Shown here: positions 39,701 through 46,467 of the stretch, piece by piece | How the letters are laid out: each line of letters begins with the position of its first letter | Position numbering within the stretch: position 1 is the stretch's first letter | NCBI RefSeq assembly: GCF_011634775.1 | Contig: NZ_JAALXT010000007.1 | Location: forward strand, 1 to 64,000 | DNA: 64,000 bases | Source: Thalassoroseus pseudoceratinae | Lineage (GTDB): Bacteria; Planctomycetota; Planctomycetia; Planctomycetales; Planctomycetaceae | Direction: 5' to 3' | Made by a program: the position numbers and the translations under genes | The notes under the pieces: generated by a model | Database searches by the model: none | The model's input: the letters and a program-made list of their open reading frames with translations, nothing else | What the model was told of the DNA's origin: nothing

Positions 39701-41628
39701 TCACTATCGATCAAGACCGGTTCGAGACCGGTATACGTGATGGTGAATGCCATCGCCGCAGACGGCGTGAGTTCAATGCTGCCATCATTCGCGTTGTCGT
39801 AGTTGAAGACGGCTGAGTCAAACGCTCCGCCGATGACCTCTAGCGTGTCGCTGGCACCAACGCCGCCAACGACGTTTACCGGCAAGTCGATCGCGCCGTT
39901 GGTGTAGTCGATGATGAATGTATCGGATTCGTCATCCAACCCCATGCCGGTTTCATCGGCTCCCAGCAGATTGATCTCCGTCAACCCCGCCAGCGGAATC
40001 GTGTCTTGCACGACACCGTCGAGAACTAGTTCGATCGAGTCGCCCACACCGTTCAACCGGACGGTCAGCGTATTGTCGCCGTCGCCTTGTGGGGCGGTCA
40101 ACAACGCTTGCACACCCGCCATGACGTCAGTTTGAAACCCATTCGTGGGATCGTTATCGGCATCTTCACCATTGAGGAAAGTGGTCAAATCCGCCGGGCC
40201 GAAGACTGCTGCATCAATCTCTTCGGGATCCGTCGTTCCGAAGAAGTTGTCGTTGACATCGACGACTTCACTTCCACCAGTGTCTCCAACGACGATCGCG
40301 GTGACAGTGTCATCGAAACCGTTCTCATTGATGCTGACATTCGGCCGATTCTGAACGAAGATCTGATTGGTATTCGCACCGAGGTTCGAGCCGTCAAAGA
40401 CGTTTTGTGTAATCTCGGTGTTCGGTCCGCGGGCACGGAGTTGAGAACCAAATCGCGTGGTCGTTCCCGCGAACTGATTTCCCATGACGGTTACGCCGTC
40501 GGAATCGATCGTGACCAGCGTGTTGCCTTGTTCGCTCATGTTGTCGTCGGAACTGATTCCGCCCGCGACACCAGTAATTTGATTGTTCGTGAACGTAATG
40601 TTGGAGGTATTGCCGCCCCCGCTCCCGCCACCGATCGTGACTAACTGACGGGGAACATTCGCAGTGGTAAATTGGCCACTGAATCCAATGCCGGCCGGTT
40701 GAGCACCGACAAAGGTTTGACCGGAGAATTCATTGCCGTCAATCACGAATCCATCGATGGTCGCGCCGAACTCGGTGAGTAGCCCGTGATCACCGTTGGC
40801 TTGGATCTCGTTGTCCTGAATGGTGGCGCCCGAATGACTTCCTTGAAAGTAGACGGCCGCGTTTTCGAGGCCGGGATTCCCGTTATCGATTCCGATAATG
40901 GTGAAGCCTTGCATCGGAGCACCGATTGTGACCGCGGTGGTGTTGCTTGTGACAACCACCGCTCCCAAACTTCCAACCCCCGAGATTCCTTCGATTGTCG
41001 TCGATGCTCGACCATTGACCGATACCAATGACAGGTTGTCTTCGATCCGGACGTTTTCGGTGTATGTGCCATCGCCCACAGTCACGGTAGCACCGGTTGC
41101 GGCTGCATCAACGCCATCTTGAATGCTACCCGGTGACGTCACATTAACCGCAGTTGCATTTCCATCAACGGTGCCGCCGATGTCTTGGTTCAAGCTGGCC
41201 GTTTCGATATCCGTGATCGTCACGTCTTGCGTGAAGTTGGCATCGCCGACGGAAAACGTCACTTCCTGCCCGGCGGCGGCACCGATGTCTTGAACAATGA
41301 TGTTCGTCACACCGGCTTGATCGTTGAGTACATCCTCGCCGTTTTCTGACGTGCCAACGTCGATGTTGCCTCCATCGACACGCAGAAAGGCCTGATCGTT
41401 GGCGGCGTCCAGCGTGACCGTCAGAGTCCCAGCGTTGAATATCGCGTTGACTGAAAGCAACGTTCGGTCTTCCAGCGTTTCCGCAGACGAGACCAAGGCG
41501 GTTGCTGGCCGCTGCGTCCGTCGACGAGAAGAAACCTCCGCCGTAGAACACGAACGAGCGTGGTGTTTTCGTTGTTGAAGTCGACGTGGGGTAGATACAA
41601 GATTCGACAGCCAATGACGTAGAAACAT
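33781..41628 (-). CDS. Giant secreted beta-helix / Calx-beta / FG-GAP repeat protein with LEDRTLL N-terminus
   Basis: A 2615-residue protein, paralogous to the one at 1162-8490. The ATG at 41628 is chosen because CGGAG stands eight bases upstream and the product begins M-F-L-R-H-W-L, like its paralogue; a frame open up to 41808 has no such support. Leu-Glu-Asp-Arg-Thr-Leu-Leu is at 52-58. Then follow right-handed beta-helix regions (about 140-490 and 810-1260, with many N-x-I/F-x-G-N steps), Asp/Gly-rich linker domains, four Calx-beta domains (about 1834, 1945, 2055 and 2165 onward) and six terminal F-x-W-x-P-x-x-G-x-N-R repeats (2280-2615). Exported, adhesive or S-layer-like function is inferred. 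Its orientation is opposite to the paralogues at the left of the window. Confidence 0.9.
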   Translation of the reverse strand: MFLRHWLSNLVSTPRRLQQRKHHARSCSTAEVSSRRRTQRPATALVSSAETLEDRTLLSVNAIFNAGTLTVTLDAANDQAFLRVDGGNIDVGTSENGEDVLNDQAGVTNIIVQDIGAAAGQEVTFSVGDANFTQDVTITDIETASLNQDIGGTVDGNATAVNVTSPGSIQDGVDAAATGATVTVGDGTYTENVRIEDNLSLVSVNGRASTTIEGISGVGSLGAVVVTSNTTAVTIGAPMQGFTIIGIDNGNPGLENAAVYFQGSHSGATIQDNEIQANGDHGLLTEFGATIDGFVIDGNEFSGQTFVGAQPAGIGFSGQFTTANVPRQLVTIGGGSGGGNTSNITFTNNQITGVAGGISSDDNMSEQGNTLVTIDSDGVTVMGNQFAGTTTRFGSQLRARGPNTEITQNVFDGSNLGANTNQIFVQNRPNVSINENGFDDTVTAIVVGDTGGSEVVDVNDNFFGTTDPEEIDAAVFGPADLTTFLNGEDADNDPTNGFQTDVMAGVQALLTAPQGDGDNTLTVRLNGVGDSIELVLDGVVQDTIPLAGLTEINLLGADETGMGLDDESDTFIIDYTNGAIDLPVNVVGGVGASDTLEVIGGAFDSAVFNYDNANDGSIELTPSAAMAFTITYTGLEPVLIDSDFGDDVTFNLPATDDEFVLEESPDMNFDLQLRSVNGTFETTSFNAPSLTGTITVNAGDGVDDFTLGTLPAGIDDTININGEDGADILTITAQPDGPISINVDGGTPTGTPTGDTLQYTGNGMVNPTGLGSGTITEAGQETINYSDIETVQGTMTGALTILVQSTGVTGDTPTDVDNDYTRVNNAVQSAGAGSTIILEGTFDWTEMFAAEDWEAGSDGMTGTDDDYTVFLVAGRENITITANMLGDATIQGPGDLPTVNLEGVFVSNFNSPDSYAGLEISNLQIFDFDLGIGLFFGGSIDQFENTTIQNNYIRLATDTIDDTLQNIAIHFAFGENQTIQGNQIDIPGDGVSDTTTDPMNPVYASSVGMQSNTSGTVYDGLLIDGNTINVLNAQSADPEAILGIWENSNTVTGDITVSNNTFTNLDPNNDPTLNLQRAFRVTSVSNSGAGTAVIYDNNQIDGANTGFQFRFGSTGDPAQFLNNTLTQVATGFFLQDNTDSAFLQGNSMTNTGTMAGMGVGIDAHGGSVVDATGGANTISGFDIGVRLNDTAMATITNDFITGNNIGVQLTGTSTATVNENDLSGNTTFIDNQTGTPIEAELNWFGITDDVQIFAGINGPVDITPYLDGGDANMNPVDGFQADTSTLHVTSLGMQLDAMGRIEEAFDLVTGPSGEVILHNGTYDEQVTIDFPTFTDFTLRGASGDPSDVTINGLGATGIDILSPSEVTVQDLGLTLSATGLTADSITTLNLIDLLIESNTVGGDIQNVTNLNVTLSDDADGTDVNETDFSSTNLQTISYTNVANFTINGSDGTDTFDVAPTNSTTLTINGDDPDDVIPGDTLNYEGDGTVMFTDDDSGSISQAGFMDVMFNGIETVDAGNVTTDNNNITISADEDGVADMFEVRIDPMNALDVQVLVNGVVVFDQPRADVNSISLVGSNDDDTALINYEFGNPLPSGGVDFDGNGVSDDDQLLLQSNGTDVTSVEHIFTSVSSGQVVIDPGTGDPASSVTYSAIEEPILDTLTAEDRIFTFGVAEDNVTLSDDSDDSDNESLLVGPGSGLPVEFSNPTNSLTVALGGGNDNMTLEALDGLLDADVTVDGGNGQDTIDLLATTGSDTSVYELNGGTGGDTFNISPTDAVGPDITINGNEPSISPGDSLNYNGSSTLDVTGAGSGTLTPDDMMNQEVAFTGIENLNDANPPTLSIDDVTVDEDTGMATFTVSLSSQSIQTVTVDVITTDGTAQQGSDFTFASQSLSFAPGETEKTFAVTLTTDQVVELDEQFIAQLSNANGATIDDSFGTATITNDDAATFSIDDVTQDEDAGTMTFTVTLSQPVDVDVTVDYTTNPDSADSTDYTPTSGTLTFPAGQTSATITVSVTADAIVEADETFFVDLANVQASGRDVTIDDGQGVGTILNDETATLSIDDVSADEAAGTMTFTVSLSQTVDTDVTFDFTTTPDTADANDYTPTSGSITIPEGETSATITVTITDDMIVEGTEQFFVDLSNLQASGRDVTIDDGQGTGTITDNDSATVSIDDVTQDEDAGSMTFTVSLTQPVSSDVTVDFTTTPDSADASDYTPTSGSVTIPDGQTSATIVVAITADMTVEDDEQFFVDLSNLQASGQSVSLSDSQGIGTIVNDDIATGSGQIVDQPIANPFINGNFQFAVSGNFDGVGGPEDDLLFWDPISGQNRIVFGDGTQQNNPVAPLAINNDYSQIVVGNFDEGGGTDLFLWNPATGQNRVIHLNGPTGNVVGTVETNVVSNLAINGNDFETVVVGDFNGLGPDDLFFYQPGSGRNRLIHLETATPGSDTDVNNVQNSAINPETINGEYESVYVGQFVAGGLDELLFIDLASGSNRIVTLTPTTPGQASDTADVQTNSLPPLAFNGSEYNRIAIGDIDGNGIDDVFAWDHDGGINRVALLDTAPSTPPQIVDNLVAPLAINGEYDEIVRLRDDVFADADGDEFFFWDPTNGRNRGAYV

Positions 41629-42252
41629 CGCAGGACTCCGTAGGTGGGTTGAGATTTCAAATTTGGGGGGCATCCATGCAATTGGGCCGTCAGCATTCGT
41701 CAATGAATGTGAGGTTGTTTGGCAGGTGTCTTTCAATTGGAAGACGCAGTTGCGGGGCAAGCACGAGGGTGATTGTGGTGAGCAGCGACCGATGCGATTT
41801 CGAAACACCGAATCGCTATTCGAGGAACTTTTTTCAAGTTCGCTAAAGTCAAATTCTTCCCTACAGCCCGCAGGTTGATTTATTTGAACGTAATCACGTG
41901 GTCAGGCCATTGCAAGACTGAAACAGTCAGTGAACCGTTGAAAATCTCGTGAAGCCGACCCGAAACACCCTGCCTACCTACTGGGCCGACTGTTCATAAA
42001 CATTGACTCAGTTGTGACTTACGGAATTTTCGGTACCGTGAATCAGGGGCGTTTTCACAAGTCCATTGTGAATCCACTTGCGTCCACAGATCGACCGATG
42101 CTCAAACGGACTGGCTATCAGTTGAAGTCTCTGACAGAACTCGCCCGCTTCGATCGGACGACGGTTGCAAACTGTCAACACCTAGCCTGCCTCTGAAAAA
42201 CTGATTCAGGTGTTACGACGGTTTCGCGGCCCGTTTTGGGTGAAGGAGACCT
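41629..42252. other. Intergenic region upstream of the giant gene
   Basis: It contains the leader of the minus-strand giant gene (41629 to about 41900) and, at its right end, sequence that probably includes the left end of the IS3-type remnant that follows. No convincing coding frame was found; the 60-residue plus frame at 42014 shows no motif. Confidence 0.45.
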
Positions 42253-42859
42253 ATGAAGATGAGTGCGAAGAAACGCAAGCGGCATACGCCGGAGCAGATC
42301 GTCAAGAAGCTGCGAGACGCCGATGCGATGTTGAATGCCGGTCACGATTTGGCGGCGGTGTTGCAATCACTCGAAGTCAGTGAATCGAAGTTGCAGCGGT
42401 GACGGGAGCAGTACGGCGAGATGAAGTCCGAGGAGGCCAAACGGCTCAAAGAGCTTGAGGACGAGAACCGTCGTCTGAAGCTGTTGGTAGTGGACTTGTC
42501 TTTGGACTACCAAATGCTGAAATCGGTAGCCTCAAAATACTGGTGAGCCCTTCTCGGAAACGAGCCGCAGTTAGCCAGCTTCAACGAGAATTTCACGTCT
42601 CCGAGCGTCGTGCCTGTCCAGTGCTCGATCAGCGACGTAGTACGCAATACGCAGCACGTAGCGATATATTGGCGAGCCTCGCTGTGATGAACCGGCCTTG
42701 GTGAAGCTGTTGCGGAAGTTGGTCCGATTTCATCCGCGGTATTGTTATTGACGGATCGGACGGCTACTGCGTCGTGAAGGTTGGAAAGCGAGCGACAAGC
42801 GGGTCTATCGCCTGTGGCGTCGGGAAAGACTGAAAATGCGAAGCAAGAAACGGAAATAG
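42253..42859 (+). mobile_element. Inactive, truncated IS3-family insertion element
   Basis: OrfA starts at an ATG at 42253 with GGAG just upstream and reads K-R-H-T-P-E-Q-I-V-K-K-L-R, a helix-turn-helix start typical of IS3 OrfA. At 42400 a TGA replaces the Trp codon expected in L-Q-R-W. After that the frame continues with the leucine-zipper part to a TGA at 42544. OrfB begins in the -1 frame at a GTG at 42543 (S-P-S-R-K-R-A-A-V), the usual programmed-frameshift arrangement. OrfB is then broken by a frameshift near 42680 and a stop in R-Y-C-Y-stop-R-I-G, and ends at 42859 without the DDE catalytic domain. The element is dead. It abuts the end of the GTPase operon. Confidence 0.8.
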
Positions 42860-42947
42860 CTTCGATTGGGAACGAGCGAGACTGGCTGTTATCGCCACCG
42901 AGCCGAGTTCCAAACTCTTGTGTGATGCTTTGACTTCAATTGAAGCT

Positions 42948-43856
42948 TCACTGTGTACCACGAGAATGGCCGCCACGATCAGCGACCACACCATCACCAG
43001 CAATGAGGCTGTAACGGTAACCTAGCTGCTTAATGTGCTCGCGGGCCGTCTTGAACTCATCGAACGAATCTTCTCGAACGACGAACGTAACATTGAAGCG
43101 TGAAGGAGGGAAATTTCGAAGCAACTCCGCAATCTGTCCATTGCAGAAATCCGTTGAGTGAAGGGGAATCCCAGCGTTGGGACGAGCATGAGTCTCATAC
43201 TGACTAGCGGTCTCATTGATGACGAAAAAGTGACTCGTGTTCAGACCTCGCTCTCCCGTTCGGGGATCATAATCCCATAGATAGAGTCGCCCATAGCGTA
43301 GTATGAGGCCGATCGACGGCTTACGGGTCGACATTGTGACTTGAGGCAAAGCCATCTTGTATTCGCGCTTCGCTCTGACTTCAGTGAGGGTCGTTAGAAG
43401 TTCGCTGATTTCTCCCTCAAGCTCTTCCAAAGTCTTGTCGAGTTTCGCAATACTTTGTCTTTCCTGTTGTGTCTCCGCGTATGTGCGAGCATTAAGTTCC
43501 AATTGCTCGTACCACTGTTCCTCTAAATTATTGATCTCGTTAATTAGTTGGTCGTACTTTTCAATGGTGCTTTCGGTTGATGCATCTTGCAACAGCATTT
43601 TCCGTTGCTGAGCGGCCAATCGTTGCAATGCTTTAAGCTCTTCTCGAGCATCATGTAGTTGGTAAGCTAGCCGCTCCTGTTGGAGGAGAATCTCACTTGG
43701 TGAAAGAGACTCTTGAACTGAGGGAGCCTTTATCGCAGAGGTGTTTCCCAATAGTAAAACCACTAGGAGGGCGATGAACACGATACCGCCAAACGTGTTG
43801 CAGATCGCATCTAGCAACAAGTCGAGGCCGTCGTCATGGTCGGAAACTCTTCTCAT
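42948..43856 (-). CDS. TolR/ExbD-like single-pass protein with long coiled coil (second partner)
   Basis: A 302-residue protein. Residues 1-37 hold one membrane segment (L-L-L-D-A-I-C-N-T-F-G-G-I-V-F-I), with an Asp at its cytoplasmic edge, as in TolR/ExbD/MotB-type stators where this Asp carries protons. Residues 50-165 are a coiled coil rich in Leu, Glu and Gln. The C-terminal third (about 175-302) is a small globular domain with R-Y-G-R-L-Y-L-W and F-V-V-R-E-D-S-F-D-E-F. I know the N-terminal type from hypothetical proteins encoded next to TolQ-like channels. Its ATG overlaps the stop of the preceding gene by ATGA. It is the last gene of the operon, and 89 bases separate it from the IS3 remnant. 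Confidence 0.78.
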   Translation of the reverse strand: MRRVSDHDDGLDLLLDAICNTFGGIVFIALLVVLLLGNTSAIKAPSVQESLSPSEILLQQERLAYQLHDAREELKALQRLAAQQRKMLLQDASTESTIEKYDQLINEINNLEEQWYEQLELNARTYAETQQERQSIAKLDKTLEELEGEISELLTTLTEVRAKREYKMALPQVTMSTRKPSIGLILRYGRLYLWDYDPRTGERGLNTSHFFVINETASQYETHARPNAGIPLHSTDFCNGQIAELLRNFPPSRFNVTFVVREDSFDEFKTAREHIKQLGYRYSLIAGDGVVADRGGHSRGTQ

Positions 43857-44668
43857 TGGGCAAGTCCGGTCTGCGGATCGAAGATGGTCTGCTGCTCAGA
43901 AATTAAATCAATGCCGACACCGCACCCGCCTCGCAGCTTTCCAGTCTGCAATGCATCCAGCAAATCATGGTCCATGCCGGAAGGGCGAAATAATACCAGA
44001 ACATACTCGGCACCTTGCCGAGTGAGGAACTCGCTCAACGATCTTAATGCATTGCTTCCTAACAGAAGCTTCTCAGGTCGTTCCCCGCGTCCCAGCGGTG
44101 CCAATGTGGCCGACTGACTATCGATGACGGCGATCCAACCGTTGCGGCTGCGACCATCGACAAACCGAAAAATCGGTCGATTGTCGGATTGCTCCTCTTG
44201 AAGGCTGTCTTCAAGTAGATCCTTTTCGCGGTTCAGGTCTTCAAGTCGCTCTAAGTCTTCACTTCGTGTTTCTATAGCTAATCGCGTGGCAGCTTGGTCG
44301 TCATCTAATAGCTTTGCACGTACTGCAGCATTCTTGATTCTGTCCTCAAGCAGTATTTTTTTCATCCGAAGCTGTCTGATCTCAGCTTCAATCGTGGCGA
44401 CTGGTCGGGAAACGGATGCAGAAACACTCTCGGTTTGTGAGTCGACCCGATTCTGTAGCTCCTTCCGCCGCTTGTTGATGTCTTCAAGAGACGCTTCGAG
44501 CGCTTTAAAATCTGGAGATGAATGGCTTGTTGTTCGAGACGTATGTGATGTTAATTCAATAGCTAGCAGGAGGACCATGACAATCAGGATGCCGCAGACT
44601 GCTGTGATGATGTCCTGAAACGCGAAAAGCGATATAGCTGGTCCGTGGTATTTGCGACGACGATTCAT
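43853..44668 (-). CDS. TolR/ExbD-like single-pass protein with coiled coil (first partner)
   Basis: A 271-residue protein built like the next one: one N-terminal membrane segment (F-A-F-Q-D-I-I-T-A-V-C-G-I-L-I, Asp19 before the helix), a coiled coil over about 50-150, and a C-terminal globular domain (I-F-R-F-V-D-G-R-S-R, then E-Y-V-L-V-L-F-R-P-S-G). Start and stop overlap with both neighbours by ATGA, so it is translated together with the channel protein and the second partner. Two different TolR-like subunits for one TolQ-like channel suggest a hetero-oligomeric stator. Function is inferred from architecture only. Confidence 0.78.
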   Translation of the reverse strand: MNRRRKYHGPAISLFAFQDIITAVCGILIVMVLLLAIELTSHTSRTTSHSSPDFKALEASLEDINKRRKELQNRVDSQTESVSASVSRPVATIEAEIRQLRMKKILLEDRIKNAAVRAKLLDDDQAATRLAIETRSEDLERLEDLNREKDLLEDSLQEEQSDNRPIFRFVDGRSRNGWIAVIDSQSATLAPLGRGERPEKLLLGSNALRSLSEFLTRQGAEYVLVLFRPSGMDHDLLDALQTGKLRGGCGVGIDLISEQQTIFDPQTGLAQ

Positions 44669-45522
44669 TCCGCGTGAGGTTCTTCAAAAGGCATTAGGCG
44701 AAGTTTCCCGGTGACGTTCCGGGTGCAGAAAGCTCGGCAGCGGTCGAGGAATTCTTCTTCGGACTTCTTTAAGCTCGTCATCAGTAATTGGACAATTAAT
44801 GCCGCAACGAGCCCTTGCAGCGTCGTTTCGAAGGCAACGCTCAAACCGCCAGTGACCCCTTTCAGAGCGTCCTTGACATGACTCAAATCATCGCTTTGTG
44901 ATAGAACAGCTCCAAAGCCACCGATAGCCTCGGCCAGACCTTGAACAGTTCCAATGAATCCTAAAACAGGGATTGCCCAGACAAAGCCTCTTAAAGTGGC
45001 GTAGCTCGTTTCCATACTCCCTTCATCATTGTCCGCCTGTGACCGCAGGATTTCATCGACGTCTCCAACGCGGCCGAGGTTTCGCAGGTTCGCAAGTGCG
45101 ATGTTGATTCGGTTAAACAGGATAAACCTTTGCGGGTCTTCAGCCGTATCTAAAATATTATTCTGGACAACCGAGACGCTTTCCGGACTTAGTATAAAGT
45201 CTGGTGTGGGTGGAACAATTTGAAAATCCAGAGCTCGTCGTTGTAGACACAGTTTGAGCCACTTCAGAAAGATGATCATCAAAGACCAGCATGTGAAAAA
45301 TACGATAGCAAACGGAACAGGCCCACGTTGCCAAATTGTTTGAGAGATCCAAAGGTCCTTGAAGAGCAGCAGCCCGCCAAGTACTGCCACAGTGAGGATA
45401 GTCGCCAAGAATCCAGTCGTGAAGCTGGAAACCCGTGTGTAATGCGCCGCTGGCATCATCAGCCGTCTTTCCGGGTCTTGACGCGACCATGACAGTGGGC
45501 AAAGTTCAGTATCAGCCGACAT
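44665..45522 (-). CDS. TolQ/ExbB/MotA-family proton-channel protein
   Basis: A 285-residue protein with about four membrane segments (near residues 36-58, 68-92, 170-195 and 218-240). The conserved core reads V-L-G-F-I-G-T-V-Q-G-L-A-E-A-I and then G-L-S-V-A-F-E-T-T-L-Q-G-L-V-A-A-L-I-V, which is the MotA/TolQ/ExbB signature. Family members form the pentameric ring that couples ion flow to mechanical work. AGGGA lies six bases before the ATG. The gene follows the GYF-domain gene by 45 bases and overlaps the first TolR-like gene by ATGA. In this operon it probably powers movement or signal transmission across the envelope in response to the GTPase module. Confidence 0.9.
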   Translation of the reverse strand: MSADTELCPLSWSRQDPERRLMMPAAHYTRVSSFTTGFLATILTVAVLGGLLLFKDLWISQTIWQRGPVPFAIVFFTCWSLMIIFLKWLKLCLQRRALDFQIVPPTPDFILSPESVSVVQNNILDTAEDPQRFILFNRINIALANLRNLGRVGDVDEILRSQADNDEGSMETSYATLRGFVWAIPVLGFIGTVQGLAEAIGGFGAVLSQSDDLSHVKDALKGVTGGLSVAFETTLQGLVAALIVQLLMTSLKKSEEEFLDRCRAFCTRNVTGKLRLMPFEEPHAE

Positions 45523-45567
45523 TGAGGTCCCTTAACCAGTAATCGTGTGATGTCGTCAGAGATTGCA

Positions 45568-46416
45568 TTAGAACGAACGAGAAGCAGAGGCACCTGCGGC
45601 GAGAACGAGCAAGAGAACCGGCATGCTCAGATTGACAATCCCGAGGGTCAGCCCTGTAATGGCCCGCCCACGCCCGGCAAGTTTCCCCTCGCCAGTCCTC
45701 GACATGCCGATCCCCCCGAACACGATTGCCAGCACACTCGTGACGAACCAAGCCAAGTTGGATAAAACTCCGAATAGACTGCCTCCGAGTGCGAGAAGAC
45801 CAATCAAGGATGGAGCTTGTGATTCCTTGGCAATGGCGATAAACAGAAGAAAAATGGTGAAGCCTGCCAACGCCACGAGCCAGGGAGTTAAACCAAGCCA
45901 CATCGCCGCTGTTGCTGCACTACTAGATAGACCGTCTTGCGAGGTCTTTCCTTGGTGAGCAGAAGTTGACAACCAATTTGCCAGCTGTGGCACTTCTTCG
46001 ACCAACCGCCAATCGGGCCAACCATCTCGCCACACTTGATGTTTCGATCGCAATGTGCCTTCACGAACAAGCTGTTCCACTTTCGAGTATTGGACGGGAC
46101 CAATCTCGACGTTCCCATCCGGCTGCTGGTAGAACCAAGCGCCTTCATCGTCAGGTTTGATATCGGTGTTACCAGTCGACGGTTCCTCGGGCAAATCGGC
46201 GAACTCATGGATTGGCTCGAGTGCTCGACGAGTTGCCGTCTGCGGGAAGAGTTCCGGTAGCTGGCGAGCCGGGAACCACTCTCGACGATCGACCGATAGC
46301 TGGTCCGATCGTCCCAGTCTGCGTCTTTCTCGAAGCGTGATTAGCCCCTGCAACGTGTGCGGTCCGGTTATTCGTCCTCGGCTTCGGAGGTAATATTCGC
46401 TATCTGAATCGGACAT
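45568..46416 (-). CDS. Twin-GYF-domain protein with DUF4190-like membrane part
   Basis: A 282-residue protein. The ATG at 46416 gives a start just before the first domain; an upstream TTG at 46449 is less likely. Residues about 6-60 (Y-Y-L-R-S-R-G-R-I-T-G-P-H-T) and about 93-150 (W-F-Y-Q-Q-P-D-G-N-V-E-I-G-P-V) are two GYF_2 domains, which bind proline-rich segments. The C-terminal half has three to four hydrophobic segments with G-R-G-R-A-I-T-G-L-T-L-G-I, typical of DUF4190. I infer a membrane adaptor whose cytoplasmic GYF domains recruit a partner, perhaps the Pro-rich linker of the GAP1 protein. Both domain families are widespread; their use here is unknown. Confidence 0.78.
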   Translation of the reverse strand: MSDSDSEYYLRSRGRITGPHTLQGLITLRERRRLGRSDQLSVDRREWFPARQLPELFPQTATRRALEPIHEFADLPEEPSTGNTDIKPDDEGAWFYQQPDGNVEIGPVQYSKVEQLVREGTLRSKHQVWRDGWPDWRLVEEVPQLANWLSTSAHQGKTSQDGLSSSAATAAMWLGLTPWLVALAGFTIFLLFIAIAKESQAPSLIGLLALGGSLFGVLSNLAWFVTSVLAIVFGGIGMSRTGEGKLAGRGRAITGLTLGIVNLSMPVLLLVLAAGASASRSF

Positions 46417-46467
46417 AGATTGTACTTTCTGAACGATGAGAATCCGCAAGCAGTCAACGGCAATGAT

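Noticed and set aside
42934-42945. Palindrome CTTCAATTGAAG next to the last operon gene
   Set aside because: Only 12 bases, no loop and no T-run; likely chance at an AT-rich spot.
42948-45522. Classification as a Zorya system
   Set aside because: There is a MotA-like channel, but no OmpA-type ZorB, no ZorC and no SNF2-type ZorD; the GTPase/GAP1 genes are not part of Zorya.
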